Below are positions 1 through 8,724 of a stretch of 64,000 nucleotides of DNA, one piece after another. The number at the start of each line of letters is the position of its first letter. Position 1 is the first letter of the stretch. The position numbers and the translations under genes were made by a program. Location: positions 59,274 to 123,273 of the forward strand of contig NZ_JANKAS010000008.1 in the NCBI RefSeq assembly GCF_024622505.1. Reading direction: 5' to 3'. Below the pieces are notes generated by a model that ran no database searches, was not told the DNA's origin, and was given only the letters and a program-made list of their open reading frames with translations. This DNA is from Irregularibacter muris (GTDB lineage Bacteria > Bacillota > Clostridia > Eubacteriales > Garciellaceae).

Positions 1-16
1 TTACATAATATTTTAG

Positions 17-22
17 TATAAT
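17..22 (+). promoter_or_regulatory. Possible -10 element of the first gene
   Basis: TATAAT lies 42 bases before the first start codon. Its -35 partner would fall outside the window, so this is only a partial promoter call. Confidence 0.35.
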
Positions 23-64
23 ATATGCTGGCAGTTACTCTAATAGAAAAGGGGGAAGAGTAAC

Positions 65-889
65 ATGAAAAGAATAGGAAGGATAAACAGGAGAAAAAAA
101 TCCATCTTGTTTTTATTTCTAATCAGTGCCCTATTACTGGCCTATTTTAACCTCAATAGGTTGATTACCCATATAGAGAAGGTACAAAGTAATGTCCTTA
201 TTTATAGATTAGAGGATTATGAAATAGAACAATCAGATGAATTTAGCTTCTATTATAAAGAGAATGATAGACAATATATGCAGAATATAATCAAAACATC
301 CCAGGATATGATAAAAAGCGTAAATAAAAATATGAAACAAGATACTCCCGTAAAGTTTAATATGGTGATCTATCCAGATTCCATGGAAATGAATAAAGGA
401 TTAAGATTGCCTTCAGGAGAAGAAACTCTAGGTGCATATTATGGAGGCAATATATTTTTACTATCTCCTAGGCAATTAAATCTAGAAAATAACAAAATAG
501 AAAACATCATTCTTCATGAATATACTCACCTTTTAGTAGAAGAAAAAACCAAAGGAAATCATCCTATATGGTTTACAGAAGGCATAGCTCTATACCAAGA
601 GTACAGTATTACCGGCTATGAGTGGGGGAAAGGATATCGTTTCCCCATGGATACCCCTCTATATTTAGAACAGCTGGAAAGGCATTTTAATGAAGTAGAT
701 ACTTTTGCAGCTTATAGAGCTTCATTTTTAAGAATACAGTATTTAAGCGAAAGATATGGAAAGGATGCTCTTTTAAATATTATGGATAAAATGGGAGAAA
801 ATAAAAGCTATGATGAAGCTGTACAAAGCATCTTGGGCAAAAGCAAAAATCAATTGGAAAATGAGTTTATGCTATGGTATCATGGTTAA
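65..889 (+). CDS. Membrane-anchored HExxH metallopeptidase (peptidase MA-like)
   Basis: The 274-residue protein has a basic N-terminus and one hydrophobic segment at about residues 12-29. The rest is predicted to lie outside the membrane. The zinc motif HEYTH is at residues 151-155, and a downstream TEG at about 171-173 fits the gluzincin-like third ligand of the peptidase MA family. The start ATG follows GGGGGAAGAG. It lies just upstream of murA, but a 360-base gap makes cotranscription uncertain. The substrate is unknown. The family assignment rests on the motif and topology. Confidence 0.75.
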   Translation: MKRIGRINRRKKSILFLFLISALLLAYFNLNRLITHIEKVQSNVLIYRLEDYEIEQSDEFSFYYKENDRQYMQNIIKTSQDMIKSVNKNMKQDTPVKFNMVIYPDSMEMNKGLRLPSGEETLGAYYGGNIFLLSPRQLNLENNKIENIILHEYTHLLVEEKTKGNHPIWFTEGIALYQEYSITGYEWGKGYRFPMDTPLYLEQLERHFNEVDTFAAYRASFLRIQYLSERYGKDALLNIMDKMGENKSYDEAVQSILGKSKNQLENEFMLWYHG

Positions 890-981
890 ATTTATGGTAA
901 ACTTTAATAGAAAATTATAAATAGAATAAAAAAAGGAAATCCCCTATTTTTACACTATAATTAGGGCAATAGGGGAAATAG

Positions 982-1149
982 ACGCAAAAATTCACAAAAA
1001 TTGTAATAGAGGATAAAAGAGACCATAAAAAACTAGGATGTAAACCTGCTGTGTTAGAAAATAAAAGATTTTCAATAGAGAAATCTAATATTTTAGATTT
1101 TGGGAAAACAAGATCAACTAGCACAACAAATGATTTTATGACAGGATGA
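982..1149 (+). other. Open stretch without a start codon, possible gene remnant
   Basis: The 890-1249 gap holds no convincing gene. The plus strand is open for 55 codons here with plausible codon use, but no start codon has a ribosome binding site and I do not recognise the peptide. Upstream, TCCCCTATT (940-948) and AATAGGGGA (968-976) form a 9-bp inverted repeat without a T-run. It could be the decayed end of a lost gene or chance. Confidence 0.2.
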
Positions 1150-1216
1150 ACAAGTTATTTAAGGAAAAAATTCTACAGTAAAAAAGTATATGCATACGAA
1201 GGGATGGTGAGTACTT

Positions 1217-1238
1217 AAAATATATCTAGATATATTTT
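1217..1238. promoter_or_regulatory. Perfect 22-bp palindrome upstream of murA
   Basis: The two 11-base halves AAAATATATCT and AGATATATTTT are exact reverse complements. The palindrome ends 11 bases before the murA start, so it would overlap the ribosome loading region. It could be a repressor operator or an mRNA hairpin; there is no T-run to make it a terminator. Confidence 0.5.
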
Positions 1239-1249
1239 AGGGAATACAA

Positions 1250-2506
1250 ATGGAAAAGTTACTCATAAAGAGTGGAAATAAACTACAGGGAAAAATAAGA
1301 ATTAGTGGAGCAAAGAATGCCGCGGTAGCTATTATACCCGCTGCAATTTTATCAGGAGATATTTGTTTTATCGAAAACTTACCCAAGATCAATGATGTAA
1401 GACAGTTGGAACAAATCCTTTTACAATTGGGAGCAGAAGTAGAACATAATCATTTTTCTAAGATGAAGATCAATGCCAGTACCATAAACAATTATGAAGC
1501 TTTGGGAGATAGTGCCCGTAGTATGAGGGCATCTTATTATTTTTTAGGAGCGATGTTAGGTAGATTTGGAAAGGCAGCGGTATCTCTGCCAGGGGGATGT
1601 AATATTGGCGTACGTCCTATTGATCAGCATATTAAAGGTTTTGAGGCCCTAGGAGCTAAGGTGACTATTGAACATGGAGTAGTAAGGGCAGAAGCTAAGG
1701 AGCTAATCGGTGCATCGATTTATTTAGATGTTATAAGTGTGGGGGCTACCATCAATATTATGCTGGCAGCGGTAAAGGCCAAGGGAGTAACCACCATAGA
1801 AAATGCCGCCAAAGAACCCCATGTGGTTGATGTGGCTAACTTCTTAAATGCTATGGGAGCCGATATTAAAGGGGCAGGCACAGATGTAATAAAAATAAAC
1901 GGTGTAGAGGAATTGCATGGGTGTGATCACATGGTTATCCCTGATCAAATAGAGGCAGGTACCTATATGATCGCAGCAGCAGCTACCCAGGGCAATGTCA
2001 CTATTGAAAATGTGATTCCTTATCATTTAGAGTCCATTTCCGCTAAGCTTATGGAAATGGGTGTAGTGATAAAAGAATATGATGATAGTGTACAGGTCAT
2101 TGGAAAAGAACGTCTAAAGTCAGTGGACCTAAAAACTTTACCCTATCCTGGTTTTCCTACAGATTTGCAACAGCCCATGAGTGTTTTATTAACCATAGCA
2201 GAGGGAACAAGTGTTGTTACCGAAAGCATATGGGAAAATCGTTTCCGTCATGTGGGAGAGCTAAAAAGAATGGGAGCCAATATTAAAGTAGAAGGTAGAG
2301 TTGCTGTTATAGAAGGAGTAGAAAAACTTTCAGGTGCAGAGGTACAAGCTACCGATTTAAGAGCAGGTGCAGCTATGGTCATTGCAGGCTTGATAGGAGA
2401 GGGCGAGACCCTAATTAGTAACCTGATTCATATCGATCGAGGATATGAAGGCTTAGAAGAGAAAATGCTAAGTCTAGGAGGCAATATAAAAAGAATACAA
2501 GCCTAA
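1250..2506 (+). CDS. murA: UDP-N-acetylglucosamine 1-carboxyvinyltransferase (MurA)
   Basis: This enzyme catalyses the first committed step of peptidoglycan synthesis, transferring enolpyruvate from PEP to UDP-GlcNAc in the cytoplasm. The 418-residue length is normal for the family. SGAKNAA carries the conserved Lys22-Asn23 pair. The PEP-binding Cys, target of fosfomycin, is Cys117 in PGGCNIG. A weak site (TTAGGGA) precedes the ATG, and the 22-bp palindrome sits directly before it. A terminator follows. Low-GC Gram-positives often carry two MurA paralogues; which one this is cannot be settled from the window. Confidence 0.95.
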   Translation: MEKLLIKSGNKLQGKIRISGAKNAAVAIIPAAILSGDICFIENLPKINDVRQLEQILLQLGAEVEHNHFSKMKINASTINNYEALGDSARSMRASYYFLGAMLGRFGKAAVSLPGGCNIGVRPIDQHIKGFEALGAKVTIEHGVVRAEAKELIGASIYLDVISVGATINIMLAAVKAKGVTTIENAAKEPHVVDVANFLNAMGADIKGAGTDVIKINGVEELHGCDHMVIPDQIEAGTYMIAAAATQGNVTIENVIPYHLESISAKLMEMGVVIKEYDDSVQVIGKERLKSVDLKTLPYPGFPTDLQQPMSVLLTIAEGTSVVTESIWENRFRHVGELKRMGANIKVEGRVAVIEGVEKLSGAEVQATDLRAGAAMVIAGLIGEGETLISNLIHIDRGYEGLEEKMLSLGGNIKRIQA

Positions 2507-2533
2507 AAGAAAGAAATATGAAATCTTGTCATT

Positions 2534-2562
2534 GAGGTGCATTAAATGCGCGCCTCTTTTTT
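2534..2562 (+). terminator. Terminator after murA
   Basis: GAGGTGCAT and the partly complementary ATGCGCGCCTC form a hairpin followed by six Ts. It lies before the next gene's chosen start, which argues against starting that gene at the TTG at 2526. Confidence 0.75.
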
Positions 2563-2597
2563 GCCTAGAAAGAATTACCTTGAAAAAAGGGGATGTT

Positions 2598-3392
2598 ATG
2601 ACCATGAAAATCTGTAGTATTGCCAGTGGTAGCAGTGGCAATTGTATATATGTAGAATCAGGAAAAACTAAGGTATTAATTGATGCGGGTTTAAGTGGAA
2701 AAAGGATTACCCAGGGATTGGGACAAATAGGAGTGGATGGTGAAGATTTAGATGGGATATTGATTACCCATGATCATAGTGATCATGTTAAGGGAGTGGG
2801 CATCCTATCTCGAAAATATAATATTCCAATTTATTCAAATGTATCCACATGGGAAGAAATAAAGCAAAAAATGGGTAAAATAAACCCAGAACATATTCAA
2901 CATTTTCAAAGCAATAAATCCTTTGATATTAAGGACTTTCACATAAAACCCTTTCCTACCTCTCATGATGCCTGTGACTCTGTAGGATTTTGTCTCTATG
3001 GAAATAATAAAAAAATAAGTATAGCAACGGATTTGGGGTATATTAGTAAAGATATTCTAGAGGAGCTTACGGGATCCGATATGGTGATTTTAGAAGCCAA
3101 TCATGATGAAGAAATGTTAAAGGTAGGACCCTATCCGTGGTATTTAAAAAAACGAATCCTAGGGGAGCAAGGCCACCTCTCGAATGAAAGTGCAGGCAAT
3201 GCTTTGGTAAAGCTAGTAGAAAAAGGACTAAAAAAGGTATTACTAGCCCATTTAAGTAAGGAAAACAACTTTCCTGAGCTAGCCTACCAGACCGTATATA
3301 ATATTTTGCAGGAAAACAAAATAAATATAAATAAAGATATCGCATTAGATATTGCCAGTAGAGAGCAAATTAGTGCTCTTTATTGTCTATAA
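2598..3392 (+). CDS. yycJ: YycJ/WalJ-type metallo-beta-lactamase-fold hydrolase
   Basis: The product is a cytoplasmic metallo-beta-lactamase-fold protein of 264 residues. The metal signature HxHxDH is THDHSDH, with His58, His60, Asp62 and His63. The N-terminus (KICSIASGSSGNC) is typical of YycJ/WalJ, a group linked to DNA and cell-wall homeostasis in Firmicutes. The ATG at 2598 follows AAAAAAGGGG; a second in-frame ATG at 2604 is also possible. The frame is open back to 2526, but that would run through the murA terminator. In many Firmicutes this family sits beside walRK and an HtrA gene. Here HtrA follows, but no two-component system is in the window. Confidence 0.85.
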   Translation: MTMKICSIASGSSGNCIYVESGKTKVLIDAGLSGKRITQGLGQIGVDGEDLDGILITHDHSDHVKGVGILSRKYNIPIYSNVSTWEEIKQKMGKINPEHIQHFQSNKSFDIKDFHIKPFPTSHDACDSVGFCLYGNNKKISIATDLGYISKDILEELTGSDMVILEANHDEEMLKVGPYPWYLKKRILGEQGHLSNESAGNALVKLVEKGLKKVLLAHLSKENNFPELAYQTVYNILQENKININKDIALDIASREQISALYCL

Positions 3393-3401
3393 ATACTACA
3401 G

Positions 3402-3437
3402 CCCAAAGGAAGTCATTATCTAATGATTTTGTTTGGG
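3402..3437 (+). terminator. Hairpin between yycJ and the HtrA gene
   Basis: CCCAAA pairs with TTTGGG and an inner TCATTA with TAATGA, followed by a T-rich stretch. It may be a weak terminator or attenuator just before the HtrA ribosome binding site. Confidence 0.45.
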
Positions 3438-3472
3438 TTGATATTTAATTTTTTATTTTGGGGGTGTTATTT

Positions 3473-4618
3473 ATGGAACAATATCCTGATTATAGGCCAC
3501 CAAGGAAGAAAAATTCCACATTAAAGTATCTATCTATAGCCATGCTAGGGGCAATTATTGGGGGGATCATTGTGGCCTTTGTATCCTCCTTCTATCTGAA
3601 TCATAGGATCACCCAGCTTACCAAAGATGGGGTTTTACCGAATCAGGTAGGACAATCGGGACAACAACAGATTGTATATCCAGAGGGAGAAAATATCACT
3701 GTGGCCCAAGCAGTAGCAGATAAGGTCATGCCGGCTGTTGTGGGCATACAGGCCATAAAAGTTACAAGGGATATCTTTATGGGATCAAAAGAGACTGGAG
3801 GTATTGGAACGGGGGTTATTGTTAGCCCCGATGGGTTGATCTTAACCAACCATCATGTCATCACAGATAATCCCAAGGAAATTACTGTACAATTAAAGGA
3901 TGGTAGAGAGTTAAAGGCTGAAGAAATATGGTCTAATGCCACCCTAGATTTGGGTGTCATTAAGATTGATGCCAATAATTTACCAGTAGCTGAGTTGGGA
4001 GATTCTGATCAAATTAAGGTAGGACAAATGGCATTGGCCATTGGAAACCCCCTAGGGATGAGATTTGAAAGGACGGTCACTTCGGGAATTATTAGTGCAT
4101 TAAATAGAAGTATTATGACCGAGAGCAATATAGTCGAGGACCTCATTCAAACGGATGCCTCTATTAACCCAGGGAATAGTGGTGGTCCCCTATTAAATGA
4201 CAAGGGGCAAGTCGTGGGGATTAATACCTTTAAGATACAGACAGGGGAAGGATTAGGATTTGCCATTCCCATCAATGTAGCCAAACCCATTATTGATCAA
4301 GTGATAAAATATGGTGAGTTTAAACCCTCTATTTTAGGAATACAAGGTCTAGATAGAGAAATCGCCAGCTATGTTGAAGAAGAGATTGAAATAGATAAGG
4401 GTATTTTGATCATGGATATAGAAAGGGAGAGTGGTGTTTATAAGGCAGGCCTTAGGCAAGGTGACATCATTACCCACATTGATGGAAAAGAAGTAAATAC
4501 CATGATACAATTGCGAACAGCCCTGTATGAACATCTTCCTGGAGAAGAAGTAAGTATTAAATATCTTAGGAACAATAGCGAAAAAGAGGCTAAGATCACA
4601 CTACAGCAAGGTGAATAG
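3473..4618 (+). CDS. htrA: HtrA/DegP-like membrane-anchored serine protease
   Basis: This extracytoplasmic protease handles misfolded secreted proteins. Of 381 residues, one transmembrane segment at about 19-42 anchors the protein. The trypsin-like domain has the triad His128 (in LTNHHVIT), Asp159 (in LDLGVIKID) and Ser226 (in NPGNSGGPL). One C-terminal PDZ domain follows, from about residue 290. The start ATG at 3473 follows GGGGGTG; an upstream TTG at 3458 would put the ribosome site inside the gene. Placement after the YycJ homologue and before rlmH matches the conserved Firmicute order. Confidence 0.92.
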   Translation: MEQYPDYRPPRKKNSTLKYLSIAMLGAIIGGIIVAFVSSFYLNHRITQLTKDGVLPNQVGQSGQQQIVYPEGENITVAQAVADKVMPAVVGIQAIKVTRDIFMGSKETGGIGTGVIVSPDGLILTNHHVITDNPKEITVQLKDGRELKAEEIWSNATLDLGVIKIDANNLPVAELGDSDQIKVGQMALAIGNPLGMRFERTVTSGIISALNRSIMTESNIVEDLIQTDASINPGNSGGPLLNDKGQVVGINTFKIQTGEGLGFAIPINVAKPIIDQVIKYGEFKPSILGIQGLDREIASYVEEEIEIDKGILIMDIERESGVYKAGLRQGDIITHIDGKEVNTMIQLRTALYEHLPGEEVSIKYLRNNSEKEAKITLQQGE

Positions 4619-4630
4619 CATGCCGGAGAA

Positions 4631-4664
4631 AGAAACCCCTTATATAAGGAGTTTCTTTTCTTTC
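4631..4664 (+). terminator. Terminator after the HtrA gene
   Basis: AGAAAC and GTTTCT flank the self-complementary CCTTATATAAGG, and a T/C-rich tail follows. A -10-like TATAAT lies a few bases downstream. Confidence 0.75.
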
Positions 4665-4717
4665 TTGTATAATAGGGAAGTAGCTTTGCTATTTTTCTTT
4701 TGAAGGGATTGTCCATA

Positions 4718-5176
4718 ATGAAAATAAAAATAATATCGGTGGGAAAATTAAAGGAAGATTATTTAAGAGAAGCTGTAGAGTATTATAAAAAGTTGGTTAG
4801 AAAACAACATGTATTAGAGGAGTTAGAGATTAATGATGAAAAGGCTCCGGAGAACTATAGCCAAAGCCAAATTGAAAAGGTAAAGGAAAAAGAGGGCCAA
4901 AACATAGTAGACCATATTCAAGATAGAGATTATATTATTGCTTTAGATATAAAGGGGAAAACATATACCACTCATAAATTTCAGGAAAGAATATCTTTTA
5001 TCTCTAAACAAGGGTATGGGGGAATAGTTTTTATTATAGGGGGATCTAATGGATTATCACCTCAAGTACTCAATAAAGCCAATGAAAAAATATCCTTTTC
5101 CCCCATGACTTTTCCTCATCAACTCATGAGAATTATTCTTTTAGAACAATTAGCTAGAAATAGGATGAAAAGATGA
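4718..5176 (+). CDS. rlmH: RlmH-type 23S rRNA methyltransferase, shortened C-terminus
   Basis: RlmH methylates N3 of pseudouridine 1915 in 23S rRNA using S-adenosylmethionine, acting as a dimer. The SPOUT core is present: MKIKIISVGK at the start, the AdoMet-loop IIGGSNGLS, and MTFPHQLMRIILLEQL near the end. The chosen ATG follows GAAGGGA and gives 152 residues. Family members normally continue with a Tyr-Arg-Ala helix and a final Pro-Tyr-His tail needed for activity. Here the protein ends in ARNRMKR, and none of the three forward frames around the stop encodes the missing tail. It may be inactive, functionally different, or affected by a sequence error. Confidence 0.85.
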   Translation: MKIKIISVGKLKEDYLREAVEYYKKLVRKQHVLEELEINDEKAPENYSQSQIEKVKEKEGQNIVDHIQDRDYIIALDIKGKTYTTHKFQERISFISKQGYGGIVFIIGGSNGLSPQVLNKANEKISFSPMTFPHQLMRIILLEQLARNRMKR

Positions 5177-5237
5177 TTGACTGTGAAAATGTTGGAAATA
5201 GATATAAGTAGTATAGAAGACAGGATTTTTTGGAATG

Positions 5238-5257
5238 ACTACAATTTGTAGTACAAT
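5238..5257 (+). promoter_or_regulatory. Palindrome overlapping a possible promoter of the Clp gene
   Basis: ACTACAATTTGTAGT (5238-5252) is a near-perfect palindrome running into a -10-like TACAAT at 5252-5257. No good -35 is visible. I saw no clear CtsR heptamer repeats in the 143-base gap. Confidence 0.3.
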
Positions 5258-5319
5258 AGACTAGTAAGAATAAATAAGATAATAGTGATGTTTAATTTAT
5301 AGAAATTTGGAGTGGATAA

Positions 5320-7599
5320 ATGATGAAAAAATGCTCAGTTTGTAAGAAAAATATGGCGATTATCTTCGCCACCCAAATGGATAAAGATAAAACTGAAATG
5401 AAGGGTTTATGCATGCAATGTGCCAAGAAGATGGGCCTACCCGTTATGGACCAGCTTATGCAACAAACAGGAATGTCAGAGGAAGACTTAGAAGTGCTAA
5501 CTGAAGAAATGGGCAATATGTTTGAAGACGTAGATAAGGAAGAAGATTCAGAAGAGAATTTACCTCTGATGAACATGATCAAAAACTCTTTTCCTTTTTT
5601 AAATAAGGAAAATGCCCAAGAGACGAGCAACCAAAAAAATACAGATGCCCATACAAGAGAAAAACAAGAAAATCCCTCTAAGAGTAGAAAATTTAAAAAG
5701 AAAAAGAAACATCTAGACCAATATGGGATTAATCTTATTGATCGAGCAGAGAAGGGTGAGATTGATCGGATCATTGGGAGAAATAAGGAAATTGATCGTG
5801 TCGTACAGATCTTAAACCGGAGAAGCAAAAATAATCCCATCCTTATTGGAGAGCCTGGCGTAGGGAAAACCGCCATTGCAGAAGGATTGGCCGTTAGAAT
5901 TATAGAAAAACAAGTGCCAGCAAAACTTTATCATGCAGAGGTTTATCTTTTAGATATGACGGCCATCGTGGCCGGTACCCAATTTAGGGGACAATTTGAA
6001 GGGCGTATGAAGGCTATTATTAAAGAAGCTCAGGAATGTGGGAATATTATTTTGATTATTGATGAGATACACAATATTATGGGGGCAGGAGAGGTACATG
6101 GTGGGGTAATGAATGCTGCCAATATCTTAAAACCTGCTTTAGCCCGGGGCGACATTCAAATCATGGGAGCTACCACCTTGGAGGAATATAGAAAGCATAT
6201 CGAAAAGGATTCGGCTTTAGAAAGAAGATTTCAACCTGTATTGGTGGAAGAGCCTACTATAGAAGAAACCATTGAAATATTAAAGGGAATAAGACATTAT
6301 TATGAGAACTATCATCATGTAAAATTATCTGATCCAGTTTTAGAAACGGCGGTAAAACTCTCAGAAAGATATATTACTGATCGGTATTTGCCTGACAAGG
6401 CTATTGATGTAATCGATGAGGCAGGGTCCAGGGTTAATCTAAAAAATAAAGGCCTAATAGAATTAGAATCCCTTAGACAACAATTGGTAAGCATTCAAGA
6501 GGAAAAGGAAAAAGCAGCTTTGGATAATGATTTTGAAAAGGCAGCACAATGCAAAGTAGATGAGATTAGTATCCAAAATAAAATTCAAGAAACAGAGGAA
6601 AATAGCCAAAGAGAAATTACCACAGAGGATATTGCTCATGTCATCGAGGCCTGGACCAATATCCCAGTACAAAAAATTACAGAGGAAGAAGCCAGGAAAT
6701 TATTAGATTTAGAAAGTAGACTACATGAAAGAATTATCGGGCAGGAAGAGGCAGTAAAACATTTGGCCCGTTCCATTAGAAGAAATCGTTCTGGATTTAG
6801 AAAGAAAAAGAAACCCGCATCTTTTATCTTTGTAGGACCTACAGGAGTGGGGAAAACCGAAGTGGTGAGAGCCTTATCCACAGAACTCTTTGGTAGTGAA
6901 GAGGCTATGATTCGTATTGATATGTCAGAGTATATGGAAAAGCATACGGTATCCAAATTAATTGGTTCTCCTCCAGGGTATGTAGGCTATGATGATGGAG
7001 GGCAACTCACAGAGAAAGTCAGAAGAAAGCCTTATTCAGTCATTCTATTAGATGAGATTGAAAAGGCCCATCCCGATGTATTTAATATGTTATTACAAAT
7101 ATTAGAAGATGGAAGACTTACTGACAGTCAGGGCAGAATCACTTTCTTTGAAAATACCATTATTGTCATGACCTCTAATGCAGGTAGTCACTTAAAATCT
7201 GGTGGTTTTGGATTCAACAAAGAAGGCTATGAGCACATGGAAAATCGGGTGAAAGAAGTGCTAAGGGAGACCTTCCGCCCAGAATTTTTAAACAGAGTGG
7301 ATAATGTCATTGTATTTTCCAAACTTACTAAAGAAGAATTACGACAAATTATCGATCTTATGTTGCAGGAAGTATTAGACTCTGCCAAGGAACAAGAAAT
7401 GACCATAGAAGTAGCAGAAGATGTGAAGGATTTTATATTGAAAAAGGGCTATGATGAAAGATATGGGGCCCGTCCCTTGAGAAGAGCCATACAAGAATAT
7501 ATCGAAGATGAAGTCGCAGAAGCCTTCCTACAAAAAAGATTTCAAGCAGGAGATAATATTCGAGTGACATTGAGAGAAGGTAAAATTGAATTACAATAG
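5320..7599 (+). CDS. ClpE-like AAA+ unfoldase with N-terminal zinc finger
   Basis: This Hsp100 ATPase probably unfolds substrates for ClpP. The N-terminus has CxxC-x22-CxxC (Cys5, Cys8, Cys31, Cys34), the arrangement known from ClpE. It is followed by an acidic and lysine-rich linker. AAA module 1 has Walker A GEPGVGKT (177-184) and Walker B IILIIDE. A short coiled-coil/UVR-like middle segment at about 390-425 follows. Module 2 has GPTGVGKT (506-513) and VILLDEIEKAHP. A GGFGF stretch in module 2 lies where ClpP-binding loops occur. No classical Clp N-domain is present. ATG at 5320 follows GGAG. No ctsR, mcsA or mcsB lies nearby. Confidence 0.9.
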   Translation: MMKKCSVCKKNMAIIFATQMDKDKTEMKGLCMQCAKKMGLPVMDQLMQQTGMSEEDLEVLTEEMGNMFEDVDKEEDSEENLPLMNMIKNSFPFLNKENAQETSNQKNTDAHTREKQENPSKSRKFKKKKKHLDQYGINLIDRAEKGEIDRIIGRNKEIDRVVQILNRRSKNNPILIGEPGVGKTAIAEGLAVRIIEKQVPAKLYHAEVYLLDMTAIVAGTQFRGQFEGRMKAIIKEAQECGNIILIIDEIHNIMGAGEVHGGVMNAANILKPALARGDIQIMGATTLEEYRKHIEKDSALERRFQPVLVEEPTIEETIEILKGIRHYYENYHHVKLSDPVLETAVKLSERYITDRYLPDKAIDVIDEAGSRVNLKNKGLIELESLRQQLVSIQEEKEKAALDNDFEKAAQCKVDEISIQNKIQETEENSQREITTEDIAHVIEAWTNIPVQKITEEEARKLLDLESRLHERIIGQEEAVKHLARSIRRNRSGFRKKKKPASFIFVGPTGVGKTEVVRALSTELFGSEEAMIRIDMSEYMEKHTVSKLIGSPPGYVGYDDGGQLTEKVRRKPYSVILLDEIEKAHPDVFNMLLQILEDGRLTDSQGRITFFENTIIVMTSNAGSHLKSGGFGFNKEGYEHMENRVKEVLRETFRPEFLNRVDNVIVFSKLTKEELRQIIDLMLQEVLDSAKEQEMTIEVAEDVKDFILKKGYDERYGARPLRRAIQEYIEDEVAEAFLQKRFQAGDNIRVTLREGKIELQ

Positions 7600-7606
7600 G
7601 AAAAAA

Positions 7607-7645
7607 GCAAAGAGTATTCTAGAATATTCTTTGCTCACCTTTTTT
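7607..7645 (+). terminator. Terminator after the Clp gene
   Basis: A 14-bp stem starting GCAAAGAGTATTC (one G-T pair) is followed by CACC and six Ts. Confidence 0.85.
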
Positions 7646-7810
7646 ATTGATTAAGGTGGAAGCAACCTTTAATTTGTTATAAAATAGATAAGGAATGTTT
7701 CATCATGAAATTGTGAAGGAAAATAGGGGGTAGGTCTATATTTTACTATTTGAGGTAAAATGCTAGAGGACATAGGATATCTCCAGGACTCAAAACAGGA
7801 GGGAACTTAC

Positions 7811-8629
7811 ATGGAATTAATGGAAATTATAAAGGCGATTATCCTTGGTATTGTACAAGGGATTACCGAATGGCTACCAGTGAGTAGTACGGGACATCTG
7901 ATATTGGTAGAGGAGTTTGCCAAATTTAAGCTATCCCCTGCATTTATTAGTACTTTTTTTGTGGTCATTCAATTTGGTTCTATATTGGCCGTCATTGTAT
8001 TATTTTTTAGAAAACTAAATCCCTTTGACAGACATAAAGTAATGAGAGAAAGACGAGAAACTATAAGTCTATGGATGAAAATTGCGGTGGCAACTATACC
8101 GGCAGGTATTATTGGATTTTTATTTGATGATATCATAGAAGAGGCCTTGTATAATCCGACTACAGTTGCTTTGATGCTGATTGTATACGGTGTATTATTC
8201 ATCATTGTAGAAAACAGACGGAAAAGACCCTATGTAACAGATCTTAATGAATTAAGTTATGTTACTGCCATAGGTATTGGTTTATTTCAAGTGTTGGCAC
8301 TAATCCCAGGAACTTCCCGTTCTGGAGCTACTATTTTAGGAGCCGTTTTATTGGGTACATCTAGAACAATCGCAGCAGAGTTTTCCTTTTTCTTAGCTGT
8401 ACCAGTAATGATTGGTGCCAGTGGATATAAGTTATTAAAGGCAGGCATGGCTTTTACAGGGCTGGAATGGATTGTTTTAGGTGTAGGCTCTTTAGTGGCA
8501 TTTTTAGTATCTATAGTAGCGATTAAATTTCTTCTGAGCTACATCAAAAGAAATGATTTCAAAGCCTTTGGATATTATAGGATTTTCCTTGGAATAATAG
8601 TATTAGCATATTTCTATTTTATGGTATAA
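7811..8629 (+). CDS. uppP: Undecaprenyl-diphosphate phosphatase (UppP/BacA)
   Basis: This integral membrane phosphatase regenerates undecaprenyl phosphate, the lipid carrier for cell-wall synthesis. Overexpression of the family confers bacitracin resistance. The 272-residue protein has about eight hydrophobic segments and both family motifs: [15 protein letters not shown] near residues 15-29 and [10 protein letters not shown] near 160. The ATG at 7811 follows CAGGAGGG; upstream in-frame codons lack a ribosome site. It is monocistronic, with terminators on both sides. Confidence 0.95.
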   Translation: MELMEIIKAIILGIVQGITEWLPVSSTGHLILVEEFAKFKLSPAFISTFFVVIQFGSILAVIVLFFRKLNPFDRHKVMRERRETISLWMKIAVATIPAGIIGFLFDDIIEEALYNPTTVALMLIVYGVLFIIVENRRKRPYVTDLNELSYVTAIGIGLFQVLALIPGTSRSGATILGAVLLGTSRTIAAEFSFFLAVPVMIGASGYKLLKAGMAFTGLEWIVLGVGSLVAFLVSIVAIKFLLSYIKRNDFKAFGYYRIFLGIIVLAYFYFMV

Positions 8630-8644
8630 ATAAAATAAATAGCA

Positions 8645-8690
8645 AAAACCTCCCATAGGGATGAAAGTTTTCATCCCTATGGGAGGTTTT
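8645..8690. terminator. Strong terminator after uppP
   Basis: AAAACCTCCCATAGGGATGA and its exact complement flank a short loop, with A and T runs on both sides. Confidence 0.9.
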
Positions 8691-8724
8691 ATTAAAAAAA
8701 TCAGCGATGCGAGGAGGAGTAAAA

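Noticed and set aside
915..1124. Minus-strand open frame of 69 codons before murA
   Set aside because: No ribosome site and no recognisable sequence; the opposite strand looks more gene-like.
5177..5319. CtsR operator before the Clp gene
   Set aside because: No pair of GGTCAAA-type heptamers could be found on either strand.
5292..5876. 194-codon minus-strand frame opposite the Clp gene
   Set aside because: It is the antisense shadow of a certain gene; its Phe/Leu/Ser-rich composition comes from Lys/Glu codons on the other strand.
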